Assembly: GCA_947175545.1 (NCBI GenBank)
Contig: CAMWNI010000014.1
Coordinates: forward strand, 1-55,723
DNA length: 55,723 nucleotides
Source of the DNA: an uncultured Porphyromonadaceae bacterium
GTDB lineage: Bacteria; Bacteroidota; Bacteroidia; Bacteroidales; Muribaculaceae
Reading direction: 5' to 3'
Shown piece by piece: positions 17,090 to 25,473 of this stretch (position 1 is the first letter of the stretch; every line of letters begins with the position of its first letter). Below the pieces are notes generated by a model that did no database searches, had not been told where the DNA came from, and saw nothing but the letters and a program-made list of their open reading frames with translations. Made by a program: the position numbers and the translations under genes.

Positions 17090-18385
17090 ATGAAAAAGAT
17101 ATTTATTACAATATTGACTTTGGCGGCGGCGATGGGTGTCTTTGCGCAGGAAAATGAATCACTTCGTGATACCATCCTGACGCTCCAGCAATGTATAGAT
17201 ATGGCTGTTGCAAACAATGCGGCGTTGAAGCGTGCCGACAATACTGCTTCGGCTGCGACTCAGACGCGCAAGGAGGCTTTCACGAAGTATTTTCCGGAGA
17301 TTTCAGCAACCGGCTTCGGTTTTCGGTCGCATAACTATATATTCCAGTATAATGCCCTTGACATGCTCAACATTGAATTGGTTAAACATGGTGTCCTTGC
17401 CGGCATCCAGGCGCTCCAGCCAATCTTCATGGGGGGGCAGATTGTCAACGGCAATCAACTTGCGAAGGTAGGCGAGGCCGCCGCTGAACTGCAACGCGCT
17501 CAGACTGAACGCGAGGTCAGACTGACAGCCGAGCAATATTACTGGAAGCTGGCAACACTCCAGGATACAAAAAAGACGCTTGAAGCGGTGATTGCCACAC
17601 TGGACACTCTCGACCGTCAGATTCAGGTTGCAGTAGATGCCGGAGTGGCAATGCGTAATGACCTGCTGAAAGTCCGGCTTAAACGGAATGGCTATAAGGC
17701 CGACATGGTGGATCTTGATAACGGTATTCAGCTTTGCCGTATGGTCCTTTCGCAGTACATTGGAGAGGATTTCGAGCAACCTATCAATATTTCTGCCCCC
17801 GTGCCGGAGACGGTCCCTGCTTATCCTATTGATTTGCATGTCAACCCGGCGGTTGTCCTTGACAATACGATTGACTATCAGCTTTTGGAGGCTAATGTAA
17901 AGGCCAAGAAACTTGAAAAGCGCATGGAGTTAGGTAAGAATCTGCCTCAGATTCTCGGTGGCGTCGGGTGGTATTACCATAATGTGCTTGAGCAGGGCCA
18001 CAATTTTGGCGCGTTGCAACTGGTTGTCAACATTCCTATTTCAGCCTGGTGGGGCGGTTCGCACGCGATTAAACGTAAAAATCTGGAGCTTGAAAATGCA
18101 AAACTTGAGCTTGAAGATTTTGGTCAGATGCTTGAAATCGACATGCAGAACAAATGGGACGAACTGACGGCTGCACATCGAAAGATGGAACTGGCGGCCG
18201 AGGCTATCGGCCAGGCCGAAGAGAATCTGCGTCTCAACCGGGTTTACTACGAAGCCGGTACGTCGACCATCACCGATTTGCTTGAGGCAGAAGCCTTGGC
18301 TCGCCAGGCCCACGACCAATTCTCTACGGTCTACGGCGATTTCCAGACCTCTCGTGCCGCTTATCTCAACGCAACCGCGCGTTGA
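17090..18385 (+). CDS. TolC-family outer-membrane efflux protein
   Basis: 431 residues with a signal peptide (MKKIFITILTLAAAMGVFAQ). Typical OEP features are two related halves with long helices: LTLQQCIDMAVANNAALKRA at the start, the conserved R-x5-G-x10-E-type segment around LKVRLKRNGYK, and the final NRVYYEAGTSTITDLLEAEALARQAHDQFS, close to the conserved YxxG...LL pattern. It forms the outer-membrane channel of the RND system. The last 20 bp overlap the convergent gene at 18366-19133, so both C-termini are encoded on opposite strands of the same DNA. Confidence 0.93.
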   Translation: MKKIFITILTLAAAMGVFAQENESLRDTILTLQQCIDMAVANNAALKRADNTASAATQTRKEAFTKYFPEISATGFGFRSHNYIFQYNALDMLNIELVKHGVLAGIQALQPIFMGGQIVNGNQLAKVGEAAAELQRAQTEREVRLTAEQYYWKLATLQDTKKTLEAVIATLDTLDRQIQVAVDAGVAMRNDLLKVRLKRNGYKADMVDLDNGIQLCRMVLSQYIGEDFEQPINISAPVPETVPAYPIDLHVNPAVVLDNTIDYQLLEANVKAKKLEKRMELGKNLPQILGGVGWYYHNVLEQGHNFGALQLVVNIPISAWWGGSHAIKRKNLELENAKLELEDFGQMLEIDMQNKWDELTAAHRKMELAAEAIGQAEENLRLNRVYYEAGTSTITDLLEAEALARQAHDQFSTVYGDFQTSRAAYLNATAR

Positions 18386-19133
18386 GCGTGTCGCGGAGTG
18401 CCGTGTCAGATTTGCGGAGAATCCAGGGCTGGAACTGGTTGAGGGAGACGGGAACCGAGTAGTTGAGGTTGGGGTAGTCAACCGCAAGTTCGCGGGCAAC
18501 GGATTCGTTTACAACTGCATAATTAACGTTCTCAAGTCCTCTTGCAAGTTCTATGAGCAGTTTTTCGGAAGTCACAGGGCGCTCACTGATAAATATGGGC
18601 GCTCCGATTTCTTTCGACAAGTTTTCAATTCGAGCGGCCATCGGTGAGTTTTCAGCTACACATACGGTATCTCCGCCAAGCTGTACAACCGAGGTAATCT
18701 GAGGCTCTTTGCCGGAATCGACTCTCTGAACAAGAACCTGGCGGTCAACATAGACCGGAGTGGTGAAAATATATTCAGAGGTGCTGTCTGCAATCATCGG
18801 CAAATCGGCGATGACCAGGTCATATCGTCCGTCGTTAAGCCCGTTAAGTCCCTCGGCCGGATTGGTGATGGGGTAGAGGCGATAAGGCAGATCAAGGAGG
18901 TTTAGCCTCTCAAAATCAATGCCTCCAAGGGTGTCTCCTTCCATGTAAAATGACCCGGGAGCATATTGTATGGCCACTCTGATTGTGTCGCCGGTTGCGG
19001 AGTCTTGTGAGTTGACGTCGAAGTGCTGACATCTTTTTAACGAGAACATCAGACCGAGGGAGAGTGCAAGGAGAAGAGCGTAAAGGAGCAGGCGGCTCTG
19101 TGGTTTTCTTTCGTTAGAGTTTTTCATGGTCAT
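18366..19133 (-). CDS. Membrane-anchored solute-binding-like protein (SBP_bac_3 type)
   Basis: 255 residues. A basic start and one hydrophobic segment (LLLYALLLALSLGLMFSL) then KRC suggest an anchored periplasmic protein, perhaps a lipoprotein. The rest looks like an extracellular solute-binding protein family 3 fold: IRVAIQYAPGSFYMEGDTLGGIDFERL, GLNDGRYDLVIADLPMIAD, EYIFTTPVYVDRQVLVQ. It resembles the N-terminal part of MltF-type lytic transglycosylases, but no SLT domain follows. No ABC transporter genes are adjacent. It sits 15 bp from the porin gene and may be co-transcribed with it. Start at 19133 or 19127. Confidence 0.75.
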   Translation of the reverse strand: MTMKNSNERKPQSRLLLYALLLALSLGLMFSLKRCQHFDVNSQDSATGDTIRVAIQYAPGSFYMEGDTLGGIDFERLNLLDLPYRLYPITNPAEGLNGLNDGRYDLVIADLPMIADSTSEYIFTTPVYVDRQVLVQRVDSGKEPQITSVVQLGGDTVCVAENSPMAARIENLSKEIGAPIFISERPVTSEKLLIELARGLENVNYAVVNESVARELAVDYPNLNYSVPVSLNQFQPWILRKSDTALRDTLNARLR

Positions 19134-19148
19134 GAGAGAGTGTGGGGA

Positions 19149-21149
19149 TTAATTTGCAAAGTCAATGCTAAGGCCGAACATGAATCGCCGCGGATTCAGC
19201 GGATAGTGAGCTGCGGAGAAGTAGTTCGAACCGCCGAACAGTCCTTGGTTGAAGTGGGATACGAGCAGGTAGAAACGGACTTTGCTGAGTTTCATATTAA
19301 GGTAGGCGTCCATCATAGGATAGTTGCCTACGTAGATTTCATCCTGATTGTGGAAGGTCATGGTTGCCGGCTGATAAGCCATGGCCCGATAACGGGTCAT
19401 GTAATTACAGTCCACTCCGAACTGCACGCGCAGTGTTGCGATGCGGAAAAGCAGGAACATATTGGAGTAGATGCTGAACGTAGGCATTGCAAGCACTTCA
19501 GAATTGCTTGATGTTTGATAGGTCAGCGAATTTTGCCAGTTGAATATGCCAAACTTCAGATCCTGGCGTAAAGATGCGGAGAAGACCTGAATGTTGCCGC
19601 TATGCTGAATCGGACGCGAATCATTGCCGAAATAGATAAGGTTCTGTATGGTTTCCATCCCGGCAGAAAGATTCGTATTTGTCTGCGGGATATCAATTTC
19701 TCCCCCAAATCGGAGGCGACGTGTCTTTCCGAACTCATTTTTCCAAATGAAATGGTTGCTTACGTACTCGTCTACAAAAAAGGACGGGTTTAGGTTGTCG
19801 AATTCGGCGTAGGCCCGAATGGAAGCTGTGTCACGTCGGATTGGAACTCGGAACTGAGCCTCGCCGCTGACTTCAACTTCGCCAATATTCTGTCCGGCAA
19901 TGCCAATTCGTGCATCGGCATTGTATCGCAGTAATGCACCTTGTTCCTTGCTGAGTTTCCCGCCGATGTAGAGAGATTGTTCCTTGGTGATTCGTCTGAT
20001 GCCCAGTTCGCGATAGTCACATAGCTGACGGTAGCGGTTAAATTCATGCTGGGCGTATGCTGTCAGTCCGAATTTCGCCCATTTGTTAAACCCTTCGAGC
20101 AGAGAGAGGCCAACCGTGTTTCTGACAGTCAGAGAGCGGGCATCGTCGTGAGTTTTCGAAGTGTCGAAAAATGTGTTGTCCCAGAATGTTAGGTCCTGGG
20201 CGTTCCGGGTTCGGAACTGGTGGCGATGTTCGTTAAAGTCAAAAGTCCAGAAAACCTGGCTTACAGGGACGAAAGTACGCGTTGAATCTTCAGGATTCTC
20301 GCGGTAGAAACCGAACCGATAGCGATTATTCATCCAGAATTCGCGCCCGTTGACCTGAGAGTGCGCATTGGCAAGATTGACCGGGATATTTTTCGGCGTA
20401 ATCTTTGAGTTCCCGCCTTGAATTTCTGCCGGATCAGTGATGTACATGTCATCTTGGATTCCACCGTTTTCCTTGTTGAGTGAGTAGTACTGGTTAAACA
20501 AGGCGATGACTTGATAGTGATCTCCGTAATAGGAACCATTGACACCGAAATTGAAATGTTTATCGGCCTGGTTTTCATAGCTGCCTTTTGAGTAGATATA
20601 TTCGGTCCATGCACCAATCTGGGCCTGACGGTTGATGTTGCCGTTAAATACGGCTTTCAATCTGTCCTGAGCTTGCTCTGTGCCATATCCGGTGTTGTAG
20701 GTCAGCAGAGTCATTGGCACACGGTTGTTATAGAAAGGCGTGGACTCTACGGTCGGGATGTAAGGAGCCAGAGCGTCATTGAAGAAAAACGGTCCGGGAC
20801 GCGATCTGTTGAAATAGTGCATGGATATGCCTTCTGCTCCATAATTGCCGGTGATGGCAGACGCATAGCCATATTGTAACGACGGAATTGCCACTTCTTG
20901 ACAATAATTTTCAAACACGGTGTCAACCTCACGCATTGTCTTGTCTCCAAGAAACTCGCTGATGTTCCAACTGGTTATGCGTGTAATTGCTTCAGCCCAC
21001 TGTGCTGACTGGCCTGTTGATTCGGTTTTTTCCGACTTTTTAGCGTTGGAAGAGGCCGGAGATGATGCAATACGGTTTTGGCCGGACATTGCTAACGATG
21101 TCGGCAAAAACAGAGCAAAAACGAGTAATATGCGAAAAAACTGCTTCAT
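19149..21149 (-). CDS. Putative porin (Porin_10 type)
   Basis: 666 residues with a signal peptide (MKQFFRILLVFALFLPTSLAMSGQ). A long beta-barrel follows, rich in aromatic and alternating residues, ending in LSIDFAN. Characteristic segments: LQYGYASAITGNYGAEGISMHYFNRS, PFFFNDALAPYIPT near residue 125, LTYNTGYGTEQAQDRLKAVFNGN, and PLNPRRFMFGLSI near the end. These match the Bacteroidetes 'putative porin' family, an outer-membrane diffusion channel of unspecified substrate. A -7 box (21159-21166) sits just upstream, so 21149 is the start rather than the longer TTG frame at 21161. Confidence 0.85.
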   Translation of the reverse strand: MKQFFRILLVFALFLPTSLAMSGQNRIASSPASSNAKKSEKTESTGQSAQWAEAITRITSWNISEFLGDKTMREVDTVFENYCQEVAIPSLQYGYASAITGNYGAEGISMHYFNRSRPGPFFFNDALAPYIPTVESTPFYNNRVPMTLLTYNTGYGTEQAQDRLKAVFNGNINRQAQIGAWTEYIYSKGSYENQADKHFNFGVNGSYYGDHYQVIALFNQYYSLNKENGGIQDDMYITDPAEIQGGNSKITPKNIPVNLANAHSQVNGREFWMNNRYRFGFYRENPEDSTRTFVPVSQVFWTFDFNEHRHQFRTRNAQDLTFWDNTFFDTSKTHDDARSLTVRNTVGLSLLEGFNKWAKFGLTAYAQHEFNRYRQLCDYRELGIRRITKEQSLYIGGKLSKEQGALLRYNADARIGIAGQNIGEVEVSGEAQFRVPIRRDTASIRAYAEFDNLNPSFFVDEYVSNHFIWKNEFGKTRRLRFGGEIDIPQTNTNLSAGMETIQNLIYFGNDSRPIQHSGNIQVFSASLRQDLKFGIFNWQNSLTYQTSSNSEVLAMPTFSIYSNMFLLFRIATLRVQFGVDCNYMTRYRAMAYQPATMTFHNQDEIYVGNYPMMDAYLNMKLSKVRFYLLVSHFNQGLFGGSNYFSAAHYPLNPRRFMFGLSIDFAN

Positions 21150-21158
21150 TCGTGGACG

Positions 21159-21166
21159 CAAAGTTA
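21159..21166 (-). promoter_or_regulatory. -7 box TAACTTTG for the porin
   Basis: Consensus TAnnTTTG, 9 bp upstream of the ATG at 21149, and close to the divergent box at 21179-21186. No clear -33 element. Confidence 0.45.
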
Positions 21167-21178
21167 CGAAAAATTCAT

Positions 21179-21186
21179 TAACTTTG
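21179..21186 (+). promoter_or_regulatory. -7 box TAACTTTG only 4 nt before the regulator's ATG
   Basis: Perfect consensus box. At the usual box-to-start-site distance, transcription would begin at or inside the first codons, implying a leaderless mRNA or a slightly later translation start. Confidence 0.45.
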
Positions 21187-21190
21187 CGCT

Positions 21191-22132
21191 ATGAAAATAG
21201 AACATTATGATGCAAAGATGAAGATGCGTGACGCCATTGCGGACACTCCGGTGCTTCTGATGGCGTTGAGCCGTTTCAACATTCCGCTTGGTTTCGGTGA
21301 CGATTCGATTGACGAGGTCTGTTGTAATGCCGGGGTAGATACAGATACGTTTATTGCTGTTGCGTCGCTCATTGCCGGACGTAAATTGCCAATGAAAACG
21401 GTCTCGCTTCCAACTCTTATGGCGTATCTGAGAAGCGCCCACTCGTATTTTATTGATTACCATTTGCCGCAGATACGGCGCAAACTTATTGATGCCATAA
21501 ACTATACCTCGGGAGAGGCTGTCGCCCTTGTCATTCTGCGTTTCTTTGATGATTATGTCAACGAGGTTAAGCTTCACATGGAGCATGAGAATACCGGAGT
21601 GTTCACTTACGTTGACCGTCTTCTCGGTGGGAAACGCGATCCGGAGTATTCAATAGACCGCTTTCTCAGTACTCACGCCCCGATTGCAGCAAAACTGCAC
21701 GAACTGAAGGATATTTTTATCTGCCACTATCACGGTCAAGGGGCAGACATCAACCGGCTTAACTCTGTTCTGTTCGATATTATTAACTGCGAGACGGACC
21801 TGATGAGCCATTGTGAGGTCGAAAACCGTATTTTTGTGCCTGCGGTAAGGGAACTGGAACGTACGGTCGGCCAGGGTGTTGAAGCGGATGCTGAGCCGGA
21901 AGGAGAAAAAGATCCGGAGGTGCATAACCTGACTGAGCGTGAAAAGGAAATTGTCAGGAACATTGCGCGCGGCATGTCGAACAAGGAAATAGCCGAACAA
22001 CTGTTTGTTTCGGTCCATACCGTTGCCACTCATCGTCGCAACATCTGTGCAAAGCTGGATATCCATTCAGCTGCCGGACTGACGGTTTTTGCAATCATTC
22101 ATGGACTGGTCGATATGACTGAAGTGCATTAA
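21191..22132 (+). CDS. Hemerythrin/RIC-like sensor fused to a LuxR-type DNA-binding domain
   Basis: 313 residues. ~10-60 resembles the ScdA/RIC N-terminal domain (FGDDSIDEVCCNAGVD). ~75-225 is a hemerythrin-like four-helix bundle with likely metal ligands: H84 and H91 (AHSYFIDYH), H129/H132/E133 (LHMEHE), H162, and H207 with E209/E211 (SHCEVENRIF). ~245-310 is a LuxR/GerE helix-turn-helix (LTEREKEIVRNIARGMSNKEIAEQL, SVHTVATHRRNICAKL). It probably senses oxygen, nitric oxide or iron status through a di-iron site. It is divergent from the porin. ATG 21191 is only 4 nt from its -7 box; Met10 or Met12 are alternatives. Confidence 0.88.
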   Translation: MKIEHYDAKMKMRDAIADTPVLLMALSRFNIPLGFGDDSIDEVCCNAGVDTDTFIAVASLIAGRKLPMKTVSLPTLMAYLRSAHSYFIDYHLPQIRRKLIDAINYTSGEAVALVILRFFDDYVNEVKLHMEHENTGVFTYVDRLLGGKRDPEYSIDRFLSTHAPIAAKLHELKDIFICHYHGQGADINRLNSVLFDIINCETDLMSHCEVENRIFVPAVRELERTVGQGVEADAEPEGEKDPEVHNLTEREKEIVRNIARGMSNKEIAEQLFVSVHTVATHRRNICAKLDIHSAAGLTVFAIIHGLVDMTEVH

Positions 22133-22170
22133 AATTAAGCCGAACCGGCGGAAAAATCAAAAAAATTGCG

Positions 22171-22178
22171 TAAATTTG
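22171..22178 (+). promoter_or_regulatory. -7 box TAAATTTG for tdk
   Basis: TAnnTTTG match 20 bp ahead of the ATG at 22199. It lies inside the longer open frame from 22166, which excludes that longer start. Confidence 0.5.
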
Positions 22179-22198
22179 AAGCCGATTTTTTAGAAACC

Positions 22199-22825
22199 AT
22201 GGAAAGAAAAGGCAAACTTTACTTCAGATACGGCACGATGGGTTCTGCAAAAACAGCCCTGCTGCTGACAACCGCTTACAATTTTGAGGAGCGCGGAATG
22301 CGTTACATCTGCATGAAGCCGGTAATTGATACGCGTGACAACAAGAACGTTATTCGATCCCGAATTGGCATTGAACGTGAGTGTCAGTGGATTATGGCCG
22401 ATACAGACCTCTATCTCGCAGCCGTTGATCTCTGCGAGAAAGCCGGTTGTCTGATTGAGTGGTTTCTGATTGACGAGGCGCAGTTCCTGACCTCCGAGCA
22501 GGTCGATCAGCTTGCGAGGCTGGTCGATGATTATGGAATCAACGTTTTGTGCTACGGGCTGCGGACGGATTTCCGTACGCGTCTGTTCGAAGGGTCGCGT
22601 CGTCTCTTTGAAATCGCCGATACGATTGATGAAATCAAAAGCACATGTACCTGCGGACGCAAGACGATTGTCAACGCACGCATTGGTGCCAATGGCGATT
22701 TCGTGCAGGAAGGCGCTCAGGTTGAAATCGGCGGCGACGATAAATATATTGCAATCTGTCGTAACTGTTGGCGTAACAAGCGTATCGAGCAGGCTGCGAG
22801 AAACACCTTGCCGTTTGACGTATGA
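22199..22825 (+). CDS. tdk: Thymidine kinase
   Basis: 208 residues; phosphorylates thymidine with ATP in nucleotide salvage. The P-loop is GTMGSAKTALLL (the SAKT variant occurs in this TK type). It is followed by YNFEERGMRYICMKPVIDTR, the Walker B-like FLIDEAQFL with catalytic Glu, LCYGLRTDFRTRLFEGS (lasso region) and zinc-binding pairs CTCGRK and CRNC. Length is normal for type II TK. Start 22199 is chosen because a -7 box lies between it and the longer frame's start. The stop overlaps the next ATG by 4 bp, so the DUF3108 gene is coupled to it. Confidence 0.93.
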   Translation: MERKGKLYFRYGTMGSAKTALLLTTAYNFEERGMRYICMKPVIDTRDNKNVIRSRIGIERECQWIMADTDLYLAAVDLCEKAGCLIEWFLIDEAQFLTSEQVDQLARLVDDYGINVLCYGLRTDFRTRLFEGSRRLFEIADTIDEIKSTCTCGRKTIVNARIGANGDFVQEGAQVEIGGDDKYIAICRNCWRNKRIEQAARNTLPFDV

Positions 22826-23592
22826 TTCGGCGGCTACTTATATATATAGCGTTTGTTTTTGCAGTAACGGCTTCTGCTGTTGCTTCTGACCTGGCGTTTG
22901 ATAACGAAGAACTAAGCTTTCGCGTAACATACAAGTGGGGGCTGATTCATAAGGTTGCAGGCTCGGCGGGGATTAAACTGACGCGCGAGGCAGACGGATA
23001 TCATGCGATGTTGACGGCGCGGACACAGCCGTGGGCTGACCGTATCTTCATGGTACGTGATACCCTCAGCGGCATAATGAGATTGGGCGATATGTCTCCG
23101 TTGCTTTATGACAAATCGACCCATGAGGACAGACAGTATCGCCACGATATTATCCACTACTCATATCATGGCAACCGCGCTATTGCAAACGTTGAGCGAT
23201 TCAAGCGAGACCGCAAAGGAAAAATCGAAACGGCCGATACGACCATGTCGGCCCTGTTGCCGGCCGTTGACATGCTGAGTGTCTACTATTTTGTCCGGCG
23301 ACTTCCGTTTGAAAACATGAAGCCACGCACTGTCAGTCGCGCCAATATCTTTTCCGGCAAGAAAATAGAAAAGCTGTCGATCACCTACGACGGTGACGAG
23401 CGCATTGAACTGAATGGCAAGAAATATGACTGCTATCGGATTCATTTCATGTTCAGTTCGGAGCGGATAAAGAATTCCTCCAAACCGATGAAAGCGTGGA
23501 TTGTCAAGACTGGCAGTCGGATTCCGATTAAGCTTGAAGGCGAGTTGCCAATCGGCAAAATCCAGATTCTATATAATGAACCAACGAAATAA
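22822..23592 (+). CDS. DUF3108 exported protein
   Basis: 256 residues with a signal peptide (MIRRLLIYIAFVFAVTASAVAS). The mature protein fits DUF3108: FDNEELSFRVTYKWGLIHKVAGSAGIKL, then PLLYDKSTHEDRQYRHDI, VDMLSVYYFVRRL, and a C-terminal WIVKTGSRIPIKLEGELPIGKIQI. The family is periplasmic, beta-rich and of unknown role. ATGA overlap with tdk shows translational coupling, although no functional link to thymidine salvage is obvious. Confidence 0.87.
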   Translation: MIRRLLIYIAFVFAVTASAVASDLAFDNEELSFRVTYKWGLIHKVAGSAGIKLTREADGYHAMLTARTQPWADRIFMVRDTLSGIMRLGDMSPLLYDKSTHEDRQYRHDIIHYSYHGNRAIANVERFKRDRKGKIETADTTMSALLPAVDMLSVYYFVRRLPFENMKPRTVSRANIFSGKKIEKLSITYDGDERIELNGKKYDCYRIHFMFSSERIKNSSKPMKAWIVKTGSRIPIKLEGELPIGKIQILYNEPTK

Positions 23593-23616
23593 TCATTCAC
23601 ACTTCAACTGATAATA

Positions 23617-24828
23617 ATGAACAAAATTTTTTCCGCAGCTGCACTGCTGATTGCATTCGGTGCTTCGGCTCAGACCGAATTGACTGATTCTGTCGCAACC
23701 GACTCTATTCAGGGGTTCGTATTCACTGACGTTATTTCCCTACCGACGACTTCCGTCAAGGACCAGAATAAGTCCGGTACCTGCTGGTGTTTCTCAGGCA
23801 CCTCGGCAATCGAGGAGGAGGTGCTTCGTCAGGGAGGCGATTCGCTTGACCTCAGCGAGATGTACACTGTCCGTCAGTGCTATCTTGATAAGGCAAAGCG
23901 CTTTGTTCGCCTTGGAGGTGTTGGCAACTTCTCTCAGGGTGGTTCGATTGTTGACGTCGCATACGTCATGGAACGTTACGGAGCCATTCCCGAGAGTGTT
24001 TACTCTGGTCTGAACTATGGCGAGGACGCTCACGACCACTCCGAACTTGAAAAGGCTCTGACATCCTACATCAAAGCTGTTGCCGGTAGCCGCAAAATGA
24101 GTACGGCATGGCTGAAGGGCTTCGAGGGGATTCTCGATGCCTATTTCGGTCCGGTTCCCGAAACTTTTGAGGTCAATGGCAAGACATACACTCCGAAGAC
24201 TTATGCCGAAAGCCTTGGCGTCAAGTTCAATGATTTCGTTCCGTTCACGTCGTTCACTCATCAGCCTATGTACTCTGCCTTCCCGCTGGAAGTTTGTGAC
24301 AACTGGCTCTGGGAGGACTACTACAATGTTCCCCTTGACGACTTCAAGCGCATTATTGACGAGGCTCTTAAAAATGGGTATACAATTAACTGGGCTGCCG
24401 ACGTATCGGAAAAAGGCTTCAAATGGAATGACGGATATGCGGTCTTGCCTGAAAAGAAGACTGAGGCAGACATGCAGGGTACGGAACTGAGCCGTTGGGT
24501 TGCGCTTAGCGATGCTGACAAGGAAAAAGAGGCATATAAATTTACCGGTCCGAAGGACTTGAAGGAAGTGACTGTAACTCCCGAGGTGCGTCAGCAGATG
24601 TTTGATAACCACGAGACAACGGATGATCACGGAATGGTCATTGTCGGAACCGCTACCGACCAACTCGGAAACCGTTTCTATAAGGTTAAGAATTCATGGA
24701 ACACAAACCAGAAGTATAATGGTTACTTCTATGTTTCAGAACCGTATCTGCTGGCAAAAACCCTTAGTTTTTCGGTCAACAAGAATGCAGTGCCTAAAGA
24801 TATTCGCAAAAAACTCAATCTTATATAA
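23617..24828 (+). CDS. Exported C1-family cysteine peptidase (bleomycin hydrolase/PepC type)
   Basis: 403 residues with a signal peptide (MNKIFSAAALLIAFGASAQ). Papain-like catalytic elements are seen: Gln and Cys in DQNKSGTCWCFSGTSAIEEE, His in DDHGMVIVGTA, Asn in VKNSWNTN. The length and DLSEMYTVRQCYLDKAKRF suit the C1B (PepC) subgroup, which in cytoplasm trims peptides. This one is exported, probably to the periplasm or surface, as in other Bacteroidales. The final tail is short (PKDIRKKLNLI). The SPOR-like lipoprotein gene follows after 8 bp. Confidence 0.9.
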   Translation: MNKIFSAAALLIAFGASAQTELTDSVATDSIQGFVFTDVISLPTTSVKDQNKSGTCWCFSGTSAIEEEVLRQGGDSLDLSEMYTVRQCYLDKAKRFVRLGGVGNFSQGGSIVDVAYVMERYGAIPESVYSGLNYGEDAHDHSELEKALTSYIKAVAGSRKMSTAWLKGFEGILDAYFGPVPETFEVNGKTYTPKTYAESLGVKFNDFVPFTSFTHQPMYSAFPLEVCDNWLWEDYYNVPLDDFKRIIDEALKNGYTINWAADVSEKGFKWNDGYAVLPEKKTEADMQGTELSRWVALSDADKEKEAYKFTGPKDLKEVTVTPEVRQQMFDNHETTDDHGMVIVGTATDQLGNRFYKVKNSWNTNQKYNGYFYVSEPYLLAKTLSFSVNKNAVPKDIRKKLNLI

Positions 24829-24836
24829 TAATACGG

Positions 24837-25361
24837 ATGCGTAAATCGCTGTATTTATTGGCTCTGGGGGCATTCGCCCTCGGAGCCTGTCATACTACTG
24901 AGGCCAATTATAGGGCTGCTTATGATGTCGCTAAGGCGCGCGCTGCACAGCGTGCGGCTGACGCTGATGATGTCGACCCCGAGATTCAAGCGAAGCTTGA
25001 CGCTGTCAAGCGTGGGCGACAGAGTGTTTATATTGTCGGGAAAGACACTCTGACTGTGACTACACGTTTTTTGTCGCGTGTGGATTCCGTTGACGCTGTA
25101 CTTCCGGAGTTTTCGGTTGCCGTTAATGGTTTCGAACAGAAGTTCAATGCTATGGCAATGATGAGGCGCTTGCGCGATAACGGCTTCCCCGGCGCATACG
25201 TCGCCCGCAACTCAGACCAGGTTTTCTACGTTATAGCCGCCGGAACCGACACGGTTGGCCGGGTGCCGATGCTGATAAATAATGCCACAGAGGGAACTGC
25301 CGGACTTGGGCTTGCCGCCGGTTATCCAATTGTGCTTCGTAATCCGAACCGTCGCAAATAG
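24837..25361 (+). CDS. Lipoprotein with SPOR-like C-terminal domain
   Basis: 174 residues. Lipobox ALGAC gives Cys18. A charged, Ala-rich helix follows (YDVAKARAAQRAADADDVD). The C-terminal ~75 residues look like a SPOR (peptidoglycan-binding) domain: FSVAVNGFEQKFNAMAMMRRLRDNGFPGAYVAR...FYVIAAGTDTV. SPOR domains bind denuded glycan strands, often at the division site. Co-directional with the C1 peptidase 8 bp upstream. The family call is from pattern, not from search. Confidence 0.72.
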   Translation: MRKSLYLLALGAFALGACHTTEANYRAAYDVAKARAAQRAADADDVDPEIQAKLDAVKRGRQSVYIVGKDTLTVTTRFLSRVDSVDAVLPEFSVAVNGFEQKFNAMAMMRRLRDNGFPGAYVARNSDQVFYVIAAGTDTVGRVPMLINNATEGTAGLGLAAGYPIVLRNPNRRK

Positions 25362-25437
25362 TCATTGGTCTGGTCATGATTTGGCGTTATTGTTGGTAAA
25401 TTTTAGAACCGCACGACGAATATTCGGATTTTTTGTC

Positions 25438-25445
25438 TAAATTTG
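25438..25445 (+). promoter_or_regulatory. -7 box TAAATTTG for mlaE/mlaF
   Basis: Consensus TAnnTTTG, 28 bp before the mlaE ATG. No clear TTTG 20 bp further up. Confidence 0.45.
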
Positions 25446-25473
25446 TGCAATTTAATCACTGAATACAATCCTT

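Noticed and set aside
23794-24663. A 289-codon minus-strand frame opposite the C1 peptidase
   Set aside because: It is fully antisense to a clear cysteine peptidase and its translation shows no family pattern; a codon-bias shadow.
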